From assembly GCA_019120525.1 (NCBI GenBank), contig DWUW01000169.1:1-10087 (forward strand): a stretch of 10,087 nt of DNA. Direction: 5' to 3'. The notes under the pieces were generated by a model, which was not told the DNA's origin, did no database searches, and worked only from the letters and a program-made list of their open reading frames with translations. Of this stretch, positions 5,928 to 10,087 are shown piece after piece; the stretch's first letter is position 1, and the number at the start of each line of letters is the position of its first letter. The position numbers and the translations under genes were made by a program. This DNA comes from Candidatus Eisenbergiella stercorigallinarum (lineage in GTDB: Bacteria > Bacillota > Clostridia > Lachnospirales > Lachnospiraceae).

Positions 5928-7514
5928 TTATTCTTCTTCTATGTTCATGTGGATGATCCTGGTCAGGTCCACATGATTATCTTCAAAATCCCTGTCATCC
6001 TTCATGACCTGGAAATTGATTTCAATTTTTTTGTCAGCGAATCCGGACAGCAGCTTTTCCAGCTCCTCCCGGTTACCCTCCTGCTTCAGGAAATAATCCG
6101 ACGCCAGCCCGTCCTCCAGGACCACCATGAGTCGGTTGTCCCCGCCCAGGCTGAGTCTTGCCCTTTTCAGATAAAGCTTCATGGGCATGGCTGTCTGGCC
6201 CACGATCCCCGGCCAGTTTTCCACGATCTTTTTCACATCCTCCGGAACCGCCTTGGGAAGCTCCGGGCGTTTTTCCTGCCTGGCAGCTGCTCCGGCCGCG
6301 TTTCCCGCGCCGTATGCCCCGGCAGAGACCGTCAGGGACGCCTGCGCCGGAATTCCCGATTCCACGCGCTGCTCCAGGGCGCGGATGCGGTCCAGCAGGG
6401 ACTGCGTATCCGTCTCCATCTGGGGACGGCAGAGCCGGATCAGGGCAATCTCGATCAGGATCCGCTTCTGTGTGGCGTAGCGCAGTCTTCCGGACAGCTC
6501 GGACAGCTCCCTGATATAACGGATGACTGCGTCCGTCCCCACCTGCTCCGCCACGATGGACAGACGGGCCAGATTGTCCCTGGACATGTCGATCACGTCC
6601 TCCATGCCCTCCCCGTCCGAGGTCTTCATCAGAAGGAGATTTCTCAGATACCAGGTAAAATCGGAAACGAACTGCCCCAGCTCCCGGCCCTGCATCACCA
6701 CTTCCTCCAGGATCCGGATGCAGTCTGTCACATTCCGGGCAAGCACCGCGGCGAGCAGACGGCCAAACACCTCTGTATCCACAGCACCCAGAACGTCAAG
6801 GGCATCGTCATAGGTAAGCGTTTTTCCATAATGAAAGGCGATACACTGGTCCAGCAGGCTCAGGGCATCTCTCATGGAACCGTCCGCGGCCCTGGCGATA
6901 TAACGCAGCGCCTTTTCTTCCACCTGCTGACCTTCCTCGTCCATCAGCTCCCGCATCCTCTCCGCGATGGTCTCGATGGAGATCCGCTTGAAATCATACC
7001 GCTGGCAGCGTGAGAGGATGGTGACGGGGATCTTGTGGACCTCCGTGGTCGCCAGGATGAAGATCACGTAGGAGGGCGGCTCCTCCAGCGTCTTTAACAG
7101 CGCGTTGAAGGCACCTATGGAGAGCATATGCACCTCGTCGATGATATACACCTTGTATTTTCCTTCCGCCGGGGAATAGGACACCTCGTCCACGATCTCG
7201 CGGATGTTGTCCACGCCGTTGTTGGAAGCCGCGTCGATCTCGATCACATTCATGCTGGCTCCCGCCGCTATGGTCCGGCAGCTTCTGCACTCCCCGCAGG
7301 GAGAGCCGTCAACCGGGTGCTCGCAGTTGACGGCTTTCGCAAAAATCTTCGCTATGGTTGTCTTTCCGGTTCCTCTTGTCCCGCAGAACAGATAGGCGTG
7401 TCCGATCCTTTCCGCCCCGATCTGATTCTTCAGCGTCGTAACAATGTGGTCCTGCCCTTTCACGTCCTCAAAACGTTCCGGGCGAAATTTACGGTAAAGA
7501 GCTGTATAAGACAT
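5928..7514 (-). CDS. dnaX: DNA polymerase III subunit gamma/tau
   Basis: 528 residues. DnaX is the AAA+ ATPase of the clamp loader that opens the beta clamp onto primed DNA and ties polymerase cores together. Visible motifs: Walker A GTRGTGKT (45-52), zinc module Cys64, Cys73, Cys76 and Cys79, Walker B IIDEVHML (124-131), sensor 1 ATTE (155-158), SRC with the arginine finger (Arg169) and sensor 2 GSMRDA (212-217). A third domain runs to about 365. It is followed by an Ala/Gly-rich linker (390-415) and a C-terminal tau-type domain (about 420-528), so full-length tau is made. No A AAA AAG-type slippery site lies where gamma is made in E. coli. The ATG at 7514 has GGGAG upstream. It starts 24 nt after pfkA. 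Confidence 0.98.
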   Translation of the reverse strand: MSYTALYRKFRPERFEDVKGQDHIVTTLKNQIGAERIGHAYLFCGTRGTGKTTIAKIFAKAVNCEHPVDGSPCGECRSCRTIAAGASMNVIEIDAASNNGVDNIREIVDEVSYSPAEGKYKVYIIDEVHMLSIGAFNALLKTLEEPPSYVIFILATTEVHKIPVTILSRCQRYDFKRISIETIAERMRELMDEEGQQVEEKALRYIARAADGSMRDALSLLDQCIAFHYGKTLTYDDALDVLGAVDTEVFGRLLAAVLARNVTDCIRILEEVVMQGRELGQFVSDFTWYLRNLLLMKTSDGEGMEDVIDMSRDNLARLSIVAEQVGTDAVIRYIRELSELSGRLRYATQKRILIEIALIRLCRPQMETDTQSLLDRIRALEQRVESGIPAQASLTVSAGAYGAGNAAGAAARQEKRPELPKAVPEDVKKIVENWPGIVGQTAMPMKLYLKRARLSLGGDNRLMVVLEDGLASDYFLKQEGNREELEKLLSGFADKKIEINFQVMKDDRDFEDNHVDLTRIIHMNIEEE

Positions 7515-7538
7515 ATTTTCTCCCGTTTCTGTCCGGTC

Positions 7539-8612
7539 TTAATCGCCGAAGCTGATGCCAAGCATCTTGGCTTCCTTCACAATGGAGGAATTGGGATCCA
7601 CCATCTTCAGTTTTCCGGCCACATCCTCCAGCGGCACCTTCACGATCTCCCGGTTCCTGTATCCGACCATGAAGCCATACTCGCCCTTCAGGATCAGCTT
7701 ACCCGCTTCTGATCCGAGACGGCTTGCGAATACTCTGTCATACGGACAGGGGGACCCGCCTCTCTGGGTATGCCCCGGAACGGTGACGCGCACCTCCATG
7801 CCGCTCTTTTTCTGGATCTGATCCGCGATCTCATAGGAAACGGACGGATAAGGATAGTTTTCCAGCTTTTTCTTGTATTCCTTCTTGGAAAGCTTCGCGT
7901 CTTCCTTGGACATGGCGCCCTCCGCCACAGCGAGGATGGTAAAGCGGCTGCCTCTCTCATGGCGCTTTTTGATCGCCTCGATGACCTTGTCGATGTCATA
8001 GGGGATCTCCGGGATCAGGATGATATCCGCGCCGCCTGCCATGCCGGCGTTCAGCGTCAGGAAGCCTACCTTATGCCCCATCACCTCCACAATGAACACT
8101 CTTCCGTGGGAAGCCGCCGTGGTATGGATGTTGTCGATCGCCGTGGTCGCGATATCCACCGCGCTCTGGAAGCCGAAGGTCATATCCGTTCCCCAGAGGT
8201 CATTGTCAATGGTCTTGGGAAGGGTGATCACGTTCAGGCCTTCTTCCTTCAGAAGGTTCGCGGTCTTGTGGGTTCCGTTTCCTCCCAGGATCACCAGGCA
8301 GTCCAGCTGCAGCTTGTAATAATTCTGCTTCATCGCCTCCACCTTGTTCAGGCCGTTTTCATCCGGATCCCGCATCTGCTTGAACGGCATCCTGCTGCTC
8401 CCCAGGATCGTGCCGCCCTTGGTCAGGATCCCCGAAAAATCCCTTCCGGTCAGCATACGGAATTTCCCGTAGATCAGTCCCTTGTATCCGTCCAGGAAAC
8501 CGTAGATCTCCACGTCTTCGCCGGAATAAAACAGCGTCTTCGCAACGCCCCTCATCGCAGCGTTCAGAGCCTGACAGTCTCCGCCGCTGGTCAGCATACC
8601 GATTCTCTTCAT
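7539..8612 (-). CDS. pfkA: 6-phosphofructokinase, probably ATP-dependent
   Basis: 357 residues from the ATG at 8612. It phosphorylates fructose 6-phosphate to fructose 1,6-bisphosphate in glycolysis. Visible motifs: TSGGDCQALNAAMRG (8-22) at the nucleotide-binding N-terminus, GGNGT (110-114), PKTIDND (132-138) with the catalytic Asp136, MGHKVG (178-183) and PGHTQRGGSP (279-288). By alignment to E. coli PfkA, Gly113 matches Gly104, the ATP type. Lys133 replaces Gly124, as in PPi enzymes and in some actinobacterial ATP enzymes. Asn112 stands where E. coli has Asp103, a Mg-ATP ligand. ATP use is therefore likely but not certain. A TTG at 8624 in the same frame overlaps the ribosome binding site and is rejected. 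First gene of the operon. Confidence 0.93.
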   Translation of the reverse strand: MKRIGMLTSGGDCQALNAAMRGVAKTLFYSGEDVEIYGFLDGYKGLIYGKFRMLTGRDFSGILTKGGTILGSSRMPFKQMRDPDENGLNKVEAMKQNYYKLQLDCLVILGGNGTHKTANLLKEEGLNVITLPKTIDNDLWGTDMTFGFQSAVDIATTAIDNIHTTAASHGRVFIVEVMGHKVGFLTLNAGMAGGADIILIPEIPYDIDKVIEAIKKRHERGSRFTILAVAEGAMSKEDAKLSKKEYKKKLENYPYPSVSYEIADQIQKKSGMEVRVTVPGHTQRGGSPCPYDRVFASRLGSEAGKLILKGEYGFMVGYRNREIVKVPLEDVAGKLKMVDPNSSIVKEAKMLGISFGD

Positions 8613-8616
8613 GATT

Positions 8617-8622
8617 CCCTCC
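8617..8622 (-). promoter_or_regulatory. Ribosome binding site that fixes the pfkA start
   Basis: GGAGGG on the minus strand lies 4 nt before the ATG at 8612. The in-frame TTG at 8622-8624 falls within or next to it, so it is not the start. Confidence 0.75.
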
Positions 8623-8676
8623 AATCTTTTGCCTCAAAGGCCGACCTTACACCGCCCCTCATCCGTCTTTTCTGCC

Positions 8677-8753
8677 CCTGTACATCAGCCTTCCGATAAG
8701 GGGTATAAAAATATTCAAAGAAATTATATAATATTTTGAAGGGAATGTACAGG
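8677..8753. repeat. 9-bp inverted repeat flanking the pfkA start region (possible operator pair)
   Basis: CCTGTACAT at 8677-8685 recurs inverted as ATGTACAGG at 8745-8753. Each arm contains the palindrome TGTACA. One arm covers the pfkA -35 box and the other falls at about +31 to +39, with centres 68 bp apart. Because the outer arm is not transcribed, any function would act on DNA rather than RNA. The match is seen directly; an operator role is inference. Confidence 0.4.
8723..8751 (-). promoter_or_regulatory. Promoter of the pfkA-dnaX-ybaB-recR-galM operon (TGTACA-17-TATAAT)
   Basis: On the minus strand a consensus -10 TATAAT (8723-8728) lies 17 bp from a 4/6 match -35 TGTACA (8746-8751) in an AT-rich stretch. 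The start point would be near 8716, giving a leader of about 104 nt before pfkA. The -35 box is itself a palindrome and part of an inverted repeat described separately. Confidence 0.65.
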
Positions 8754-8780
8754 AAATTTGCGGAGACAGGCCAGCCCATC

Positions 8781-8803
8781 GTGGCTATCAAAGGATAGCG
8801 CAC
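8781..8803. other. Short hairpin upstream of the pfkA promoter
   Basis: GTG GCTATC and GATAGC G CAC pair as a 9-bp stem with one bulged base and a 4-nt loop. No T-run follows on either strand. The 8754-8895 stretch around it carries no convincing gene. Confidence 0.3.
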
Positions 8804-8895
8804 TTACGCCTGAAATAGAAAGGAGAAATTGGAATTTTATAAGATACAACTGACAAAATCGATATTTCAACGCAATTCTGAGGTTATGTCTTTAG

Positions 8896-8942
8896 AAAAA
8901 AACAGGAACCCGCGCAAATCCCTGATCTGCACGGGTTACCTG
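8896..8942 (-). terminator. Intrinsic terminator of the tRNA-Ser locus
   Basis: On the minus strand a 10-bp stem (8907-8916 with 8928-8937, one wobble) is extended by CAGG/CCTG (8939-8942 with 8903-8906) past one bulged base, and is followed by a run of seven T (8896-8902). It lies 4 nt after the tRNA 3' end, so it is the native terminator of the tRNA gene and marks the chromosomal side of the junction. Confidence 0.85.
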
Positions 8943-8946
8943 TCAG

Positions 8947-9000
8947 CGGAGATGGTGGGAGTCGAACCCACGCGCCCTTGCGGACCTATCGCATTTCGAG
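8947..9000 (-). pseudogene. 3' half of tRNA-Ser(CGA), probable attachment-site remnant
   Basis: The minus strand from 9000 down reads the anticodon loop CTCGAAA (anticodon CGA, 8996-8998), the 3' anticodon stem TGCGA (8989-8993) and a long class II variable arm containing CGC-AAGG-GCG. It continues with the T-arm GTGGG-TTCGACT-CCCAC (8955-8971), the acceptor 3' strand CATCTCC (8948-8954) and discriminator G73 (8947). CCA is not encoded. Upstream of the loop the sequence (CTTGA) no longer pairs with TGCGA, and no D-arm or GGAGATG acceptor 5' strand appears, so the gene is cut at the anticodon loop. This is the usual size and boundary of an att core left by tyrosine integrases in tRNA genes. 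The complete tRNA should be at the far end of the element, to the right. Confidence 0.8.
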
Positions 9001-9057
9001 TCAAGTCGTTTTTAGAGAATTTGGCGGAAGTTAAAAGAAGATAAAAAAAGATAGTGG

Positions 9058-9098
9058 AACGGAAAAAAATCCTCATAAACACTGGGTTTTTTTCCGTT
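9058..9098. terminator. Strong 15-bp hairpin, probable two-way terminator at the element edge
   Basis: AACGGAAAAAAATCC (9058-9072) pairs with GGGTTTTTTTCCGTT (9084-9098) in a perfect 15-bp stem with one wobble and an 11-nt loop. On the plus strand it is followed by a T-rich run (9099-9110). On the minus strand the seven-T run of 9042-9048 follows after ~10 nt. It would stop transcription crossing the junction in either direction. No gene directly ends into it within the window. Confidence 0.6.
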
Positions 9099-9148
9099 TT
9101 TTTGATTTTTTCCTGAACCCATAGGCCTTTTCGGAAATTTGTATTTTT

Positions 9149-9176
9149 TTGACTTAATTTTCATTTTGGGAAGAAT
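9149..9176 (+). promoter_or_regulatory. Weak candidate promoter for the HTH genes (TTGACT-16-AAGAAT)
   Basis: TTGACT (9149-9154) and AAGAAT (9171-9176) are 16 bp apart, and the -10 matches consensus at 4 of 6 positions. It is the best candidate seen in the AT-rich 9099-9243 gap. A perfect TTGACA at 9176-9181 has no -10 at a usable distance. Confidence 0.3.
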
Positions 9177-9189
9177 TGACACTGTGTCA
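9177..9189. promoter_or_regulatory. 13-bp perfect palindrome TGACAC-T-GTGTCA, possible operator or Int/Xis site
   Basis: Two 6-bp half-sites surround one central base. The site lies 55 bp before the first HTH gene and at the start-point side of the candidate promoter. Its position fits a repressor operator or a binding site for the excisionase-like proteins coded next to it. The function is inferred. Confidence 0.4.
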
Positions 9190-9243
9190 GGGAAGAACTC
9201 GCCACCTGCCAATGACAAAAAACAGAGAATGCGAGGGAAGAAT

Positions 9244-9755
9244 ATGAATTTAAAGAAATGTTATTTCTCGATTTCGTCAAAATATCCTGATTATGTAACT
9301 CAAAAGCAGTTAAGTGAAATTTGCGGATTTGTTTAAAGACTGCCCACAAGTGGGAACACAGCGGGAAGATTCCTTATCAGATCATATACGATGGATCAAT
9401 CCGGCAGCATGCAATACGGCTGACAGATATTCTTTCTTACTTATACACGGAAGGGCTTCGTGAACCGGATCATCTGTCTGCGGATTCATTACGCGTCTTT
9501 TATGAAAAAGAATTCTCTTATTTGCCGGATCTTCTTCTCCCGCAGGACATTTGTGAGATAACCGGATTTTCTGACAATACAGTCTGGAGATGGATCGGAT
9601 CTGGAAAACTGAAAGTTCTTCATGCAGGCAGAAAATTTGTTGTTCCAAAAGAATTTTTTCTGAATTTTCTGGTTTCTCCTTCCTTTCGTAATATTCGTCA
9701 AAAAACGGAGATTCAGAAAGCCCTGATGAAAAAATTCATTGAATCTTCTATGTGA
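9244..9755 (+). pseudogene. Excisionase-like protein with two helix-turn-helix domains, frame broken
   Basis: The ATG at 9244 with GAGGG upstream opens a frame coding 30 residues up to a TAA at 9334. Homology-like sequence then continues in the -1 frame to the TGA at 9753-9755. Joined at GGATTTGTTTAAAG (9325-9338), where one extra T would restore the frame, it gives about 170 residues. The product would hold two MerR/excisionase-type HTH domains: 17-66 (YVTQKQLSEICGF then CLKTAHKWEHSGKIP) and 96-143 (LLLPQDICEITGF then SDNTVWRWIGSGKL). The break falls between the two helices of the first HTH. The downstream frame has no ATG start and no ribosome site near the TTG at 9321. No canonical slippery heptamer is in the right frame, so an inactivating deletion or a sequencing error is more likely than recoding. 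Confidence 0.65.
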
Positions 9756-9775
9756 TTCGAGAAAGAAGGAATATT

Positions 9776-10087
9776 ATGGACGATCCTAAAATGTATAAAA
9801 AACTGCTGAAACAATATCCGGAAATTGTTTCCAAAGAGCAATTCCGGATCATGTGCCATATCAGTAAACGCACTGCATGCTATCTGCTGCAGTCCGGACT
9901 TATTCCCTGCATACAGACCGGGAAGAAAAGCTGCAGCTATAAAATTCGTATGAAAGATATCATACACTATATGAAGCTTAGAGAAAAATATCCCGGAAGG
10001 TATAAGCCCCCCAAAGGATATTATATGGATACTTCCAGCACCAGCCATTGGCTTGCCATGCAAAACAGGGAATTGCCTCCCGACGTA
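9776..10087 (+). CDS. Excisionase-like helix-turn-helix protein, 3' end outside the window
   Basis: The ATG at 9776, with AAGGA five bases upstream, opens a frame that stays open for 104 codons to the last base. It starts 20 nt after the preceding gene, on the same strand. Residues about 14-68 form a HTH of the excisionase/MerR type (YPEIVSKEQFRIMCHISKRT, then ACYLLQSGLIPCIQTGK and a KIRMKDIIHYM end), and the YPGRYKPPKGYYMD stretch is rich in Tyr and Pro. The N-terminal HTH resembles the first HTH of the preceding gene in layout, including the YP start, the SGxIP turn and the final DIxxY, so the two look like tandem paralogues. Such proteins usually bend att-site DNA and steer excision, or act as repressors. 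Which applies here cannot be told, and an integrase gene may follow. Confidence 0.65.
   Translation, partial: MDDPKMYKKLLKQYPEIVSKEQFRIMCHISKRTACYLLQSGLIPCIQTGKKSCSYKIRMKDIIHYMKLREKYPGRYKPPKGYYMDTSSTSHWLAMQNRELPPDV

Larger units (their letters stand above)
8947..10087. mobile_element. Left end of an integrated element (genomic island, ICE or prophage), continuing past the window
   Basis: The tRNA 3' fragment is oriented so that the chromosomal downstream flank, with the terminator, is on the left and the element is on the right. The sequence right of 9001 is visibly richer in A and T than the housekeeping block and is coded on the opposite strand. It starts with excisionase-like helix-turn-helix genes, a common content next to an att site. 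Integrase, cargo and the second junction are not in the window, so the element class and size cannot be stated. Confidence 0.6.

Noticed and set aside
6024..6035. Seven-A run near the 3' end of dnaX as a possible gamma-producing frameshift site
   Set aside because: It falls at about residue 495 of 528, far past the point where a gamma form would end, and the codon phase does not match a standard -1 slippery heptamer.
4875..7013. Plus-strand open frame of 712 codons opposite recR, ybaB and dnaX
   Set aside because: The minus-strand genes are unmistakable, and the plus-strand product has no recognisable domain and a composition expected of an antisense shadow in GC-rich third positions.
8947..9034. 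A complete but unusual tRNA extending to about 9034
   Set aside because: No acceptor 5' strand complementary to CATCTCC and no D-arm are found upstream of the anticodon loop, and the anticodon stem does not pair.
8829..9044. Plus-strand 71-residue reading frame with a MVGVEPTRPCG stretch
   Set aside because: This is the translation of the antisense of the tRNA-Ser fragment and of its terminator. The VGVEPTRP-type peptide is a well-known annotation artefact opposite tRNA-Ser genes.
9332..9338. TTTAAAG as a slippery heptamer explaining the frame break in the HTH gene
   Set aside because: Its codon phase belongs to the downstream frame, not to the upstream frame that would need to shift, and the upstream frame meets TAA at 9334 within it.
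9713..10063. Minus-strand 116-residue frame opposite the second HTH gene
   Set aside because: The plus-strand frame has a ribosome site, a HTH pattern and tight spacing with its neighbour. The minus-strand product shows no domain.

Overview
The window looks like a chromosomal segment of a Lachnospiraceae-type member of the Clostridia (Bacillota). The grounds are the order pfk-dnaX-ybaB-recR on one strand, a DUF5711-type membrane protein paired with a CvpA-type protein, strong AGGAGG-type ribosome sites, and the style of the 16S rRNA leader. The genus is not determined. Every gene left of about 8.6 kb lies on the minus strand, so transcription runs from right to left and out of the window into a 16S rRNA gene. 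Only the first ~34 nt of that gene are present.

Layout along the direction of transcription. (1) 8612-3868: a probable operon of 6-phosphofructokinase, DnaX, YbaB/EbfC, RecR and galactose mutarotase. It is driven by a TGTACA-17-TATAAT promoter at 8723-8751 and closed by a 12-bp GC-rich hairpin at 3775-3807. (2) 3663-2260: a single-pass membrane protein with a cytoplasmic N-terminal domain, an acidic repeat linker and a C-terminal LysM domain. (3) 2147-412: a membrane-anchored DUF5711-like protein followed 14 nt later by a CvpA-family membrane protein, with their own extended -10 promoter. (4) 372-1: an AT-rich UP-like stretch, two tandem consensus-like promoters, a leader of about 180 nt and the 5' end of 16S rRNA.

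Right of pfkA the character changes. At 8947-9000 lies the 3' half of a tRNA-Ser(CGA) on the minus strand: anticodon loop, variable arm, T-arm, acceptor 3' strand and G73, still followed by its terminator at 8896-8942. Its 5' half is missing, and identity with a tRNA stops at the edge of the anticodon loop. This is the expected footprint of a tyrosine-recombinase integration into a tRNA 3' end, and it places the inserted element to the right. The rightmost ~1.1 kb is visibly AT-richer and has the reverse gene orientation. It carries a long inverted repeat that looks like a terminator, a 13-bp palindrome, and two tandem genes for excisionase-like helix-turn-helix proteins. The first has a -1 frame break inside its first HTH and the second is cut by the window edge. 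No integrase or cargo is visible; if present, they lie past 10087.

The left part is housekeeping (glycolysis entry, clamp loading, recombinational repair, sugar anomer conversion, envelope proteins, rRNA). The points most worth a second look are the tRNA-fragment junction with the element edge, the paired HTH genes, the inverted TGTACA-centred repeat around the pfkA promoter, the atypical residues of the phosphofructokinase, and the LysM protein with an unassigned cytoplasmic domain.
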